From Bacteroidales bacterium (GTDB taxonomy: Bacteria > Bacteroidota > Bacteroidia > Bacteroidales > UBA7960), in assembly GCA_019429055.1 (NCBI GenBank), contig JAHYJP010000011.1:1-43913 (forward strand): a DNA stretch of 43,913 nt, read 5' to 3'. Under the pieces are notes generated by a model, which saw only the letters and a list, made by a program, of their open reading frames with translations, did no database searches and was not told the DNA's origin. Below, one piece after another: positions 15,976-26,522 of this stretch (position 1 is its first letter; each line of letters begins with the position of its first letter). The position numbers and the translations under genes are program-made.

Positions 15976-17460
15976 ATGAAAAGGACAAATCAAACGAGTA
16001 ATTACGGATTTAATTTTCAGAATACTTACATAAAGCTTGACAAAAGGCTTTTTTCATCTTTAAATCCTGTAAGTGTAAAAAAACCTTCTGTTGCTTTATG
16101 GAATGAGACACTGGCGAAGGAATTGGGATTAGAATTTCCAGATGGTTACAAAAAAGACCTGGCTGAAATATTCTCCGGCAATCGTTTGCCGGAAGGTTCT
16201 CAACCGCTGGCCCAGGCATATGCCGGACATCAGTTTGGCCATTTTACCATGCTGGGCGACGGCCGGGCCATTTTGATGGGTGAACATATTACACCTGAAA
16301 ACAAAAAGTTCGATATACAATTTAAGGGTTCAGGGCAAACTCCCTACTCAAGAAGGGGAGATGGTAAAGCCACTCTTTACTCCATGTTGAGAGAATATCT
16401 CATAAGTGAGGCCATGCATCATCTGGGTATACCCACCAGCCGCAGCCTGGCTGTTGTTGCCACAGGAGAGGAGGTAATCCGCGAAACCACCCATCAGGGC
16501 GCAGTGCTTACCCGCGTTATGACAAGCCACATTCGGGTGGGTACTTTCGAATACATAAGGTATCTGCAACCCCAGCTGATTGAAGAGTTTACCCGTTATG
16601 TCATAAACCGGCATTTTCCTGATCTGGCAGAATCCGAAAATCCTGCTTTGGCACTTTTTGAGAAAGTGATGCAATTACAGATTGATCTGGTAGTCAACTG
16701 GATGCGGGTAGGATTTATACATGGGGTAATGAATACTGATAATATGAGCATCCCCGGTGAAACCTTTGATTATGGGCCATGTGCTTTTATGAATGATTAT
16801 CATTCCCAAAAGGTGTTCAGCTCCATTGATCATTATGGCCGGTATGCTTTTGGCAATCAGCCATCCATAGCACAATGGAATCTGGCTTGCTTTGCTTCTA
16901 CATTACTTTCACAGTTTGACGAAAATGAGGAAACCGCCACTGAAATGGCAAAGGAAAGGCTGGAAGAATTTGAAAAACAGTTCAGCAGTAAATTTGTATC
17001 CATGATGTGCCGGAAACTTGGCATTGACGACCCGGTATCAGGTGATGCTGAGTTGGTGGAAGAGTTGTTAAATCTTATGCAGGAGAACAAAGCTGACTAT
17101 ACCAATACTTTTCTTGGGTTGGAAAATAAAGGTATTCCATGTCTTTTTGACGGATCAAATATTTTTGAGAAAGAAGCTTTTTCAGGTTGGTTAAATAAGT
17201 GGGAAAACCGGGTTACACAAAATGGGTTTACAATGGAAGATGCAAAGAAAATCATGCAAAAAAATAATCCGGCTTTCATCCCCAGGAACCACCTCGTGGA
17301 AGAAGCCCTGGAGGCAGCTTCCAATAAAAGTGATTTTAATCCTTTCCATAAACTTCATAAGATTCTTTCAGATCCATATACTCGTCCCCGCGAAGTATCT
17401 TCTTATCAGCTCCCACCGCCTGGTGGTGATGCCGGGTATCAGACTTTTTGCGGCACCTGA
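15976..17460 (+). CDS. selO: Protein adenylyltransferase SelO (YdiU family)
   Basis: This 494-residue pseudokinase-fold enzyme transfers AMP from ATP to Ser/Thr/Tyr of target proteins, a role linked to redox stress. The family signature is clear: QPLAQAYAGHQFGHFTMLGD, GQTPYSRRGDGKATL, the REYLISEAMHHLGIPTSRSL helix, and the metal/ATP-binding HGVMNTDNMSIPGETFDYGP. The extreme C-terminus ends TFCGT, with Cys in the position that is selenocysteine in animal homologues. Length fits the family (E. coli 478). It is monocistronic and convergent with metH, 13 bases from its stop, with no terminator between. ATG at 15976 gives a slightly longer N-terminus than E. coli. Confidence 0.95.
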   Translation: MKRTNQTSNYGFNFQNTYIKLDKRLFSSLNPVSVKKPSVALWNETLAKELGLEFPDGYKKDLAEIFSGNRLPEGSQPLAQAYAGHQFGHFTMLGDGRAILMGEHITPENKKFDIQFKGSGQTPYSRRGDGKATLYSMLREYLISEAMHHLGIPTSRSLAVVATGEEVIRETTHQGAVLTRVMTSHIRVGTFEYIRYLQPQLIEEFTRYVINRHFPDLAESENPALALFEKVMQLQIDLVVNWMRVGFIHGVMNTDNMSIPGETFDYGPCAFMNDYHSQKVFSSIDHYGRYAFGNQPSIAQWNLACFASTLLSQFDENEETATEMAKERLEEFEKQFSSKFVSMMCRKLGIDDPVSGDAELVEELLNLMQENKADYTNTFLGLENKGIPCLFDGSNIFEKEAFSGWLNKWENRVTQNGFTMEDAKKIMQKNNPAFIPRNHLVEEALEAASNKSDFNPFHKLHKILSDPYTRPREVSSYQLPPPGGDAGYQTFCGT

Positions 17461-17473
17461 TAATTTTTATGTG

Positions 17474-20400
17474 TTAATAAGCCAGATTGGGTCTGAGCAG
17501 TTTTTCTGCTTCTTCTGTTATGATGTTTTTTTTCAGGGCATACAATTCCACCTGCTCACGGGTAATTTTTCCCAGGTTGAAATAACGGGAGCGAGGGTGG
17601 GCAAAATACCAGCCTGAAACGGATGCTCCCGGCACCATGCTGAAACCTTCTGTTAAACGGGTACCGGCATTTTTTTCTGCGTCAAGCAGTTCAAATATTT
17701 TGAGTTTTTCGCTATGCTCGGGGCATGCAGGATAGCCACATGCCGGACGGATTCCTTCGTAACGTTCTTTTAACAGTTCGGAGAGATTCAGATTTTCCCT
17801 TGTATCATAAGCCCACAGCTCCTTGCGGACCTTTTCGTGAAGCAATTCGGCAAAGGCTTCTGCCAACCTGTCGGCCAGCATTTTAACCATAATGCTGTTG
17901 TAATCGTCTCGGTTCTTTTTAAATTCATCAGCCAGTTCATCTGCCCCGTGAATACTTACGGCAAATGCTCCCAGATGGTCTTCAATACCTGATTCTTTCG
18001 CTGCAATATAATCCGCCAGTGAAAGGTTGAACTTGCCGGGTTCTTCCTTGATTTCCTGTATGCGCAGGAAATTGAACCGCATTTCTTCTTCTTTACGATT
18101 TTTATCTTTGAAAATAATTATGTCTTCGTCTTCACTGTTGGCGGGAAATATTCCTGCTACTCCTTTTGCCCGAATGGATTGCTCTTCAATAAGCTTCTTC
18201 AATAAGTTTCTGGCGTCGTCAAACAATTTACGTGCTTCTTCCCCTTTCAATGGATCTTCCAGTATTTCAGGGTATTTTCCTTTGATTTCCCATCCGTAAA
18301 AGAAAAAAGTCCAGTCGATATATTCAGCAATTTCATTGAGTGAATAATTATCGAAAATATGAACACCGGGCCGGGCAGGTTTTGTAATGTTGGCCTGTTC
18401 GGGTACATAAGGAAATTTCTTTTTGCGGGCCTGTTCCATCTTCAGGTATTGCTTTTGCGCATTACGTTGCTCGTGCTCAAAAACAAGGTTTTTGTAATTT
18501 TCTTCCGTCTGGTTAAGAAATGATGATTTCTCCTGTGAGATCAATGCACTGCAAACTTTGGCTGCGCGGGAGGCGTCTTTAACATGTATTACGCCATGGT
18601 CATAGGCAGGAGCAATTTTTACCGCCGTGTGCAAAACACTGGTGGTGGCACCTCCGATGAGCAGGGGAAGCTCGAATTCCTGTTTCTTCATTTCTGAAGC
18701 TACATGCACCATTTCATCAAGAGAAGGGGTTATGAGACCGCTCAATCCTATGATATCAACCTTTTCATCTCTGGCCACCTGAAGTATTTTATCACAAGGT
18801 ACCATTACACCCAGGTCAATGATTTCAAATCCATTACAGGCAAGCACAACGCCTACAATATTTTTTCCGATATCGTGTACATCACCTTTAACGGTTGCCA
18901 GCAATACTTTTCCGGCACTTGAAACATCGCCGTGAAGTGCTTTTTCTTCTTCAATGAATGGTGTAAGATAAGCTACAGCTTTTTTCATAACCCTGGCGCT
19001 TTTTACCACCTGCGGCAAAAACATTTTGCCCGAACCGAATAAGTCACCCACTTTATTCATGCCATCCATAAGCGGACCCTCAATTACTTCCAGTGCTTTG
19101 GCCATTTGCTGCCGCATTTCTTCTACATCGGCCTCAATAAACTCATCTTTACCTTTTACCAAAGCATGAGAAAGCCTTTCGCGGATTTCAAGCATTCTCC
19201 AGGCATTCTTATCCAGGTTTTCTTTACGGTCCTCCTGCTGGTCTTTTACCCTTTCGGCATATAGCAACAGGCGCTCTGTGGCATCTTTCCTCCTGTTAAG
19301 AATGGCATCTTCAACCAGACGAAGCAGGTCTCTGGGTATTTCGTCATATACCTGCAGCAGGGCAGGGTTTACAATTCCCATGTCCATGCCTGCCTGTATG
19401 GCATGATACAGAAAAGCCGAATGCAGGGCTTCCCTGATGATATTATTGCCGCGGAATGAGAATGACAGGTTGCTTACCCCGCCGCTTATGTGCACATGGG
19501 GTAGGTTTTCGTTTATCCATCTGCAGGCGCGGATATAATCAAGAGCATAATTGTTGTGCTCACTGATGCCGGTGGCAATGGCCAGCACATTGGGGTCGAA
19601 GATGATGTCACGAGCCGGGAAATTGATTTTCTCGGTCAGAAGTTTGTAGGCACGTTCGGCAATTACAATCTTGCGTTCAAAAGAATCGGCCTGGCCCTTT
19701 TCATCAAAAAGCATGACTACAACAGCTGCTCCGTATTGTTTTACAAGCCTTGCCTGACGCAAAAATTCCTCTTCGCCTTCTTTAAGACTGATAGAGTTGA
19801 CAATTGATTTTCCCTGCACGCATTTCAGCCCGGCTTCAATAACTTCCCATTTCGATGAATCAATCATCAGCGGAACCTTGGAAATATCAGGTTCTGCGGC
19901 AATATAATTCAGGAATGAAGTCATGGCTTTTTGTGCATCTATCATGGCATCATCCATGCAGATGTCAATGATTTGGGCTCCGTTTTCAACCTGGTCCAGT
20001 GCAATGCTGAGTGCTTCTTCGTATTTTTCTTCTTTAATTAACCGGGCAAATTTTGTTGATCCTGCTACATTGGTTCGCTCACCGATATTGATAAAATTGG
20101 AGTCAGGCCTTATTTCGAGATGTTCAAGGCCGCTTAGGAAAGTGTTGTTTGATGGTTCAGGAATCTGTCGCGGAGCATACTTCTCAGCCAGATGGGCAAT
20201 ACGTTCAACATGTTCAGGGGTAGTGCCACAACATCCGCCAATGATGTTTACCAGGCCATCTTCAAGAAACCCTTCAATGATATCGGCCATAATGGTGGCT
20301 GACTGATCATACTGACCAAACTGGTTAGGTAAACCTGCATTGGGATGGGCGCTTACGGCAAAAGGCGCCATATTGCTGAGTATTTCCAGGAAAGGTTTGA

Positions 20401-21157
20401 GTTGTTCTGCACCCAATGCACAATTCAGTCCCACACTTATAAGGTCAAGATGTGAAATAGAAGTGAGAAAAGCTTCGGTAGTCTGGCCGGATAGCGTCCG
20501 GCCGCTTGCATCGGTTATGGTGCCCGATACCATTACAGGGATTTTAATGTTTTGCTCATCCTGGAATTGACTGATCGCCATGAGGGCAGCCTTGGCATTT
20601 AATGTGTCGAAAACAGTTTCTACCAGCAAGATATCGGCGCCGCCATCCATCAAACCCTTTACCTGTTCGTAATAACTGTCTCTAAGCTTATCGAAAGTAA
20701 CGGCACGGTAGGCCGGACTGCTTACATCGGGAGAAAGGCTTGCTGTTTTATTGGTTGGGCCAAGTGATCCTGCGACAAAACGAGGTTTATCGGGCGTTAA
20801 AAGATTGTATTTGTCGCATGCTTTTCTTGCAATCCGGGCAGCCGCCACATTGATCTCATATACCAGATCTTCCATTTTGTAATCGGCCATGGAAATGGAA
20901 GTGGAGTTGAAAGTATTGGTTTCAATGATATCTGCACCGGCTTCCAGGTATGCTTCATGGATCTGACTAATGATTTTAGGTTGGGTTAAACTCAAAAGAT
21001 CATTGTTTCCTTTTACTTTCTGACTGATATTGGCAAATCGCTCACCCCTGAAATCTTCTTCTTCCAGTTTATGGCGTTGTATCATGGTTCCCATGGCACC
21101 ATCAAGCACCAGAATTCTTTGTTCCAGGATGGTTTTGATATGCTGGTATGTGGTCAT
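17474..21157 (-). CDS. metH: Cobalamin-dependent methionine synthase
   Basis: This full-length 1227-residue modular enzyme moves the methyl of 5-methyl-THF to homocysteine via cobalamin. The Hcy domain (1-330) holds zinc ligands Cys246 (GLNCALGA) and Cys309/310 ([11 protein letters not shown]). The pterin domain (about 350-610) follows with [15 protein letters not shown]. The cobalamin cap and binding domains (about 645-880) include DVHDIGKN, the DxHxxG lower-ligand motif. The C-terminal AdoMet reactivation domain (about 905-1225) holds [15 protein letters not shown]. Nothing is missing, so reductive reactivation should work. It is last in the metY-hom-metF-metH operon, 18 bases after metF. 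It is regulated by the SAM-I riboswitch far upstream if the operon transcript is continuous. Confidence 0.97.
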   Translation of the reverse strand: MTTYQHIKTILEQRILVLDGAMGTMIQRHKLEEEDFRGERFANISQKVKGNNDLLSLTQPKIISQIHEAYLEAGADIIETNTFNSTSISMADYKMEDLVYEINVAAARIARKACDKYNLLTPDKPRFVAGSLGPTNKTASLSPDVSSPAYRAVTFDKLRDSYYEQVKGLMDGGADILLVETVFDTLNAKAALMAISQFQDEQNIKIPVMVSGTITDASGRTLSGQTTEAFLTSISHLDLISVGLNCALGAEQLKPFLEILSNMAPFAVSAHPNAGLPNQFGQYDQSATIMADIIEGFLEDGLVNIIGGCCGTTPEHVERIAHLAEKYAPRQIPEPSNNTFLSGLEHLEIRPDSNFINIGERTNVAGSTKFARLIKEEKYEEALSIALDQVENGAQIIDICMDDAMIDAQKAMTSFLNYIAAEPDISKVPLMIDSSKWEVIEAGLKCVQGKSIVNSISLKEGEEEFLRQARLVKQYGAAVVVMLFDEKGQADSFERKIVIAERAYKLLTEKINFPARDIIFDPNVLAIATGISEHNNYALDYIRACRWINENLPHVHISGGVSNLSFSFRGNNIIREALHSAFLYHAIQAGMDMGIVNPALLQVYDEIPRDLLRLVEDAILNRRKDATERLLLYAERVKDQQEDRKENLDKNAWRMLEIRERLSHALVKGKDEFIEADVEEMRQQMAKALEVIEGPLMDGMNKVGDLFGSGKMFLPQVVKSARVMKKAVAYLTPFIEEEKALHGDVSSAGKVLLATVKGDVHDIGKNIVGVVLACNGFEIIDLGVMVPCDKILQVARDEKVDIIGLSGLITPSLDEMVHVASEMKKQEFELPLLIGGATTSVLHTAVKIAPAYDHGVIHVKDASRAAKVCSALISQEKSSFLNQTEENYKNLVFEHEQRNAQKQYLKMEQARKKKFPYVPEQANITKPARPGVHIFDNYSLNEIAEYIDWTFFFYGWEIKGKYPEILEDPLKGEEARKLFDDARNLLKKLIEEQSIRAKGVAGIFPANSEDEDIIIFKDKNRKEEEMRFNFLRIQEIKEEPGKFNLSLADYIAAKESGIEDHLGAFAVSIHGADELADEFKKNRDDYNSIMVKMLADRLAEAFAELLHEKVRKELWAYDTRENLNLSELLKERYEGIRPACGYPACPEHSEKLKIFELLDAEKNAGTRLTEGFSMVPGASVSGWYFAHPRSRYFNLGKITREQVELYALKKNIITEEAEKLLRPNLAY

Positions 21158-21175
21158 TACAATTATTTTTTTTGT

Positions 21176-22132
21176 TTACAACACATTTTCCGAAATCCGG
21201 GTAATGTGATCAACCTTTCCCATGGTGTATATATGCACAAATGGATAACCATTGGCGAAAAGCTCTTTGATCTGATTACTGGTCCATTCAACTCCCAGTT
21301 CTCTTACTTGCTTGTTATCTGTACATTTCTGAACTTCTTTGGCAAGGTCAGGAGGGACAGTTAGGCTGAAAGTACGCGGCAAAACATTAATGTGTTCTTT
21401 TATACTGATCGGTTTCAGTCCCGGAATAATAGGCACATGAATTCCTGCTTCCCTGCATCTCTTTACGAAGTTAAAGAAAACTTCATTGTCGAAAAACATT
21501 TGGGTAACAATATATTCGGCACCTTTATCAACCTTCTGTTTCAGGTAAAATAAATCTTCATCACGATTGGGAGCTTCGGGGTGCTTTTCAGGATAACCCG
21601 CCACACCTACTGAGAAACTGGTGTGTGTTGGATTCTGAACATATTGTTCATGATAAATTCCATTGTTCATGGCGATGATCTGTTCAATTAAACCAGATGC
21701 GTAGCGATGGCCAAGGGGGTTGGGTTTAAACCTTCCGGTGATCTTATCTCCATCGCCCCGGACTACCAGTAGATTTCTGATACCCAGAAAGTCAAGGTCA
21801 ATCAATGCATCTTCGGTTTCTTGTCTTGAGAAACCTCCACAAATGATATGCGGAACCACATCCACCTTGTATTTTGCCTGTATGGCAGCTGCAATGGCAA
21901 CTGTGCCGGGTCTTTTACGAACCACAGCAGGCTTGAGGCTTCCATCGGCCTGTCTGATGTAAGAAACTTCCTCCCGATGATAGGTTATATTGATAAATGG
22001 AGGACTAAAAGGTACTAACTTTTCCAGCGTATCAAAAATGGTATTGATACTGCTGCCTTTTATGGGAGGGAGCAATTCGTAACTGATCCTGTTATTGCCA
22101 TTGCTTTGGGCTATGTGTTCGGGTATGGTCAT
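21176..22132 (-). CDS. metF: 5,10-methylenetetrahydrofolate reductase
   Basis: This 318-residue FAD-dependent TIM-barrel enzyme makes 5-methyl-THF, the methyl donor for MetH. Seen are the N-terminal SYELLPPIKGSS (the Glu in FELxPP form), FINITYHREE, VPHIICGGFSR, LVVRGDGDK, YIVTQMFFD and IIPGLKPI. Length agrees with bacterial MetF (about 296-320). It lies directly upstream of metH with an 18-base gap, while the gap to hom upstream is 131 bases and holds short tandem repeats. It belongs to the riboswitch-controlled methionine unit by position. Confidence 0.95.
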   Translation of the reverse strand: MTIPEHIAQSNGNNRISYELLPPIKGSSINTIFDTLEKLVPFSPPFINITYHREEVSYIRQADGSLKPAVVRKRPGTVAIAAAIQAKYKVDVVPHIICGGFSRQETEDALIDLDFLGIRNLLVVRGDGDKITGRFKPNPLGHRYASGLIEQIIAMNNGIYHEQYVQNPTHTSFSVGVAGYPEKHPEAPNRDEDLFYLKQKVDKGAEYIVTQMFFDNEVFFNFVKRCREAGIHVPIIPGLKPISIKEHINVLPRTFSLTVPPDLAKEVQKCTDNKQVRELGVEWTSNQIKELFANGYPFVHIYTMGKVDHITRISENVL

Positions 22133-22173
22133 GGGGGGTAATGGGTTATTAAGTTATTAGGTTAATGGGGAAA

Positions 22174-22197
22174 TAAGAAAGTAAGAAAGTAAGAAAA
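22174..22197. repeat. Tandem 8-mer, three copies
   Basis: TAAGAAAG is repeated three times head to tail (the last copy ends in A), in the hom-metF spacer. The flanking bases (AAGTTATTAGGTTAAT) are also low complexity. Confidence 0.8.
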
Positions 22198-22247
22198 TAG
22201 GTAACTGAGTGACAGGTGCATAAGTAAATAGTTTTTAAATTAATTTG

Positions 22248-22276
22248 CTTCGGACTTCGGACTTCAAGCTTCTGAC
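22248..22276. repeat. Tandem heptamer overlapping the 3' end of hom
   Basis: CTTCGGA, CTTCGGA, CTTCAAG, CTTCTGA form four heptads starting CTTC. The hom stop codon and its last codons (Lys-Ser-Glu-Ala) lie within the repeat, so repeat growth would change the protein's tail. Confidence 0.75.
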
Positions 22277-23481
22277 TTCTTTCCCGGAATATCAAAAAAC
22301 GCCAGAAACACATCCAATGTTTGAATCAGTTTCCTGATATGTATGAGATTGGAGAGTTTGATGGTGCCAATTACGTAGTTATAATTGTGTGAAGAAAGTT
22401 TTTCATCGATGGTATCAAACTCAAAATGGCTGAAGTCCAGCAGGTTCTTAAAGCGTAAATAAACTTTCACCACCACATCGTTAGTATGTTTAGGGATAGA
22501 AAAGTATTTGCGCTTTTTATATTCATACCTGTATCCGTGCATGCGGGCAGTAATATCCGAGAGTACTGAACTTCCGGTAGGATGCCCACCGGCACCTTTT
22601 CCGAACATGAACTGTTTCTCGTAGAAGGATCCTTCGATGATCACTCCGTTGTATTCATTTTCTACATTGAAAATGTATTCATCTTCAGTGACCATTTTAG
22701 GCATTACCATCAGGTTAAAGCTTTTTCCATTGATTTTGGTGGCCTGTGCCACCAATTTTAAACGATAACCTTTTTCCTTTGCAAAACGAATATCGCCTGC
22801 CTGCAGGTTGGATATTCCACTTACAAAAACTTCGTCAGGATTAACGATGGTTCCAAAACCATGCAAGGCAAGGATTACCAGCTTGTAAAGCGAGTCCCAG
22901 CCGCCCATATCCAGTGAGGGATCGGTCTCCGCAAAACCTAACTCCTGGGCTTCTTTTACCGATTCCGGATAGTTTTTGTTCTCATTAAAAACTTTTGAAA
23001 GCACAAAATTGGATGAGCCATTGAGGATTCCGGTTATGGAAAGCAAAAGGTCATTGTCGTAATACTCTTCCAGATTTCTTATGACTGGTATTGAGCCACA
23101 GGCTGATGCATCGTATAATAATGCTGACCCCGTTTCTTTTTGAAGCTCAATAAGTTCGGGAAGATGTTTTGCAAGCATTTTCTTGTTGCCCGATACAACA
23201 CTTTTGCCTTTTTGCAGAGCCCGGCTTACGATGTGAAAGGCTTCTTCCGAATCATTGATAAGTTCCACCACCAGGTTTATTTCGGGGTCGTTAAGAATAT
23301 CATCTGCATTAACTGTAAAATGCGTTTTGGGTATGCTTCTTTCCTTTTTCGGATCCAGAATACATATCTTTCTTACCTCAGCATTCGTGGTATGACTGTG
23401 CTGAAGCACATGAAAAAGTCCTTCGCCTACCACGCCAAAGCCGAAGAGCCCAATGATCTGTTTGTTATTGTGGTGTGTCAT
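22264..23481 (-). CDS. hom: Homoserine dehydrogenase
   Basis: This 405-residue enzyme reduces aspartate semialdehyde to homoserine, the branch point to methionine and threonine. The NAD(P) Rossmann motif is at the start (IGLFGFGVVGEGL). The catalytic domain shows VSGNKKMLAKH, ILNGSSNFVLSKV, EAQELGFAETDPSLDMGGWDSLYKLVILA and FGKGAGGHPTGSSVLSD. A C-terminal region of about 75 residues may be an ACT-like regulatory part but diverges. It is monofunctional, with no aspartokinase fused. Its place between metY and metF suggests a copy dedicated to methionine; a second copy for threonine may exist elsewhere. The last residues (KKSEA) are encoded in a tandem heptamer repeat. Confidence 0.93.
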   Translation of the reverse strand: MTHHNNKQIIGLFGFGVVGEGLFHVLQHSHTTNAEVRKICILDPKKERSIPKTHFTVNADDILNDPEINLVVELINDSEEAFHIVSRALQKGKSVVSGNKKMLAKHLPELIELQKETGSALLYDASACGSIPVIRNLEEYYDNDLLLSITGILNGSSNFVLSKVFNENKNYPESVKEAQELGFAETDPSLDMGGWDSLYKLVILALHGFGTIVNPDEVFVSGISNLQAGDIRFAKEKGYRLKLVAQATKINGKSFNLMVMPKMVTEDEYIFNVENEYNGVIIEGSFYEKQFMFGKGAGGHPTGSSVLSDITARMHGYRYEYKKRKYFSIPKHTNDVVVKVYLRFKNLLDFSHFEFDTIDEKLSSHNYNYVIGTIKLSNLIHIRKLIQTLDVFLAFFDIPGKKSEA

Positions 23482-23498
23482 TTTCAGAGGTTTTTGAT

Positions 23499-23584
23499 GG
23501 AACGCGGATTACGCTGATCAGTATTTATTTAAGACGATTTATAAATCTTATTGTATTATAACCGATCAGCGTCATCTGCGTTCC
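23499..23584. repeat. Long imperfect palindrome in hom-metY spacer (REP-like)
   Basis: The 24-base arms 23499-23522 and 23561-23584 (begin GGAACGCGGATTACGCTGAT, end CATCTGCGTTCC) pair with about three mismatches. A smaller palindrome, GATTTATAAATC, lies between. The arm sequence resembles repetitive intergenic elements I recall from Bacteroidota genomes. Confidence 0.7.
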
Positions 23585-23593
23585 TTAGTTAGT

Positions 23594-24926
<1,333 letters not shown>

Positions 24927-24950
24927 TGAGAAAGTGAATTAAATTAGTTT

Positions 24951-24971
24951 CGAAATTCGAAATTCGAATTT
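24951..24971. repeat. Tandem heptamer CGAAATT, three copies
   Basis: CGAAATT, CGAAATT, CGAATTT lie head to tail between the structured element and the metY start. Confidence 0.75.
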
Positions 24972-24980
24972 TATACTTTT

Positions 24981-25070
24981 TGCCTGGCCACAATAGGGCA
25001 ATGGCTTCCATTGGAAGTCAGAAAGATATTGCCCGGGACTGATCAGAATTCAGTGATCAGCAGCCAGGCA
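24981..25070 (-). ncRNA. Predicted three-way-junction RNA element in the metY leader
   Basis: The 8-bp closing stem is perfect (TGCCTGGC at 24981-24988 with GCCAGGCA at 25063-25070). It encloses two hairpins. One has CTGATCA/TGATCAG (25039-25045, 25054-25060). The other has GGGCAAT/ATTGCCC (24996-25002, 25028-25034) topped by a 7-bp stem (25003-25009, 25013-25019). The orientation is taken from the metY transcript. It is followed on the minus strand by A-rich sequence, so it is not an intrinsic terminator. I do not recognise a known RNA family. Confidence 0.5.
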
Positions 25071-25208
25071 TGCGCATAGACATATGCACGCTATGAATGA
25101 AGTTATTGATGGAAGCTTTTACGGGTTGGTATAACGAAAAACAGATACTACCCGAAAGGTGAATAAATTTAAAAAAGAAGAATTCAGTAAACATGATCAT
25201 AATTTTTT

Positions 25209-25310
25209 GTTTATAATTCCTTTGATTAAGGCAGGTTTTGGCACCTTCCCCCGGGAGGGTGGGTTGCCAGAGCATCAGCGAGCCTGTTCTCTCCGCTCTT
25301 CGTTATAAAC
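25209..25310 (-). promoter_or_regulatory. SAM-I (S-box) riboswitch aptamer
   Basis: Read on the minus strand, an 8-bp P1 (GTTTATAA with TTATAAAC) encloses the S-box core: GAAGAGCGGAGAGA, then P2 closed by AGAGC/GCUCU with the GAUG kink-turn bases, GGCAACC, a GC-rich P3, and AAGGUGCCAA followed by CCUGCC. The order and conserved boxes match SAM-I. It senses S-adenosylmethionine and should repress the downstream metY-hom-metF-metH operon. The end of P1 is about 317 bases before metY. Confidence 0.92.
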
Positions 25311-25345
25311 ATCTTTTCAAAGAAGTCCTTGCTGAATCAGCAGCG

Positions 25346-25353
25346 CAAAAGTA
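25346..25353 (-). promoter_or_regulatory. -7 box for the methionine operon
   Basis: On the minus strand this reads TACTTTTG, an exact TAnnTTTG match. A transcript starting about 25340 would place the SAM-I aptamer about 30 bases downstream. No TTG is seen at -33; the region is A/T only. Confidence 0.55.
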
Positions 25354-25394
25354 AAATAAAATTTTTTAAATGTGCATTTAAAATTTTATTTTTT

Positions 25395-26267
25395 TTAATC
25401 CAATAGCTCATAGGTTCCCATACTGAACTGATTATCAAGGTTCTTCAATATTCTCTCCAGCATAATTCCTTCTCGCGTATCGTAATTGTGTCCAAAAGTT
25501 GCCCTTACACCGTATGATATGAACTGCACTGCCCGATCCAGGGCGATGGGCAGGCTGTCTCCCTGTAATAATGAGCCCGTAAGCGCACTGGTAAATGAAT
25601 CCCCGGTGCCGGGGTAATTGGCAGGAAGGTAGTGGCAGGAAACCTTCCAGAAGCGCTTTGTCTTGCTTTCATAAGCCATCACTGAGGTTGTTTTGTTTTT
25701 GGGAAGCTCAGGCACACTGGTAATAACAACAGTTGAAGGTCCCTTCTCTGACAACCTTAGTAACCATTCTTTTACGGTTTCCTGATCAATGGTTTCAATG
25801 TACTTTTCTCCCAGTAATAATGCAGCCTCGGTAAGATTCGGGGTAATAACATCTGCCTTTTGAATCAATCGTTGCATCTCACTTACCAGGTCCATGCCCA
25901 GCGATGCGTATCTGCTGCCATTATCACCCATAACCGGATCAACAACTACCATCATGCCTTCCTTGTAAAAGGTATCTATGAGATGCTCCACTATTTCAAC
26001 CTGTGCTGCAGATGCAAGATAGCCGCTATAAATGGCATCAAACTTAAGTCCGAGATTCTTCCAATGATTTATAAAAGGATGCATGTGTTCAGTCAGATCC
26101 ACTTTGTAAAAATCCGGATATTGAGTGTGTGACGACAAAACAGCTGTGGGTAAGGGGCATACCTGTATGCCCATAGATGATAAAATGGGAATTACGGATG
26201 TAAGTGAAACCCTTCCAATACCGGATAGGTCGTGAACGGCGGCGAGTTTTTTTATGGGGTTATGCAT
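25395..26267 (-). CDS. pdxY: Pyridoxamine/pyridoxal kinase
   Basis: This 290-residue ribokinase-fold enzyme phosphorylates B6 vitamers using ATP. The start VHDLSGIGRVSLTSVIPILSSMGIQVCPLPTAVLSSHTQ is typical of PdxK/PdxY. Later come YSGYLAS, VVDPVMGDNG and the catalytic NYPGTGDSFTSAL, with the anion-hole GTGD and the base Asp. Length fits PdxY (about 287). It lies upstream of the methionine operon on the same strand, but the riboswitch promoter separates them. A functional link is possible, since MetY needs PLP, but not shown. No terminator follows it before the riboswitch promoter that I can see. Confidence 0.85.
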   Translation of the reverse strand: MHNPIKKLAAVHDLSGIGRVSLTSVIPILSSMGIQVCPLPTAVLSSHTQYPDFYKVDLTEHMHPFINHWKNLGLKFDAIYSGYLASAAQVEIVEHLIDTFYKEGMMVVVDPVMGDNGSRYASLGMDLVSEMQRLIQKADVITPNLTEAALLLGEKYIETIDQETVKEWLLRLSEKGPSTVVITSVPELPKNKTTSVMAYESKTKRFWKVSCHYLPANYPGTGDSFTSALTGSLLQGDSLPIALDRAVQFISYGVRATFGHNYDTREGIMLERILKNLDNQFSMGTYELLD

Positions 26268-26522
26268 AATTGTTTATTTCAATTGTGTTTGCAGTAATTT
26301 TTCATCAAAACTAACCCTTTATTAAAAAATATTCCAGAAAAAAAATTTACAAATCAATTTTACTGGATTATCTCCTGTGCTTTGCAACATTTACAATTTC
26401 AGATTGATATGTACTATGTCCGGTAATTGTCCATCTGTTGTCCATGTAAAAAATTAGTTTTCGGTATTCCATAACATTAATTTTACAGCCGAAACTAATT
26501 TTTAATTACAAAACCAAAAATT

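Noticed and set aside
24981-25070. Three-way element as an intrinsic terminator
   Set aside because: It is followed by A's and not T's on the metY strand, and no simple single stem dominates.
25057-25275. 72-residue minus-strand ORF downstream of the pyridoxamine kinase
   Set aside because: It starts inside the SAM-I aptamer and runs through the structured leader. The translation has no recognisable motif.
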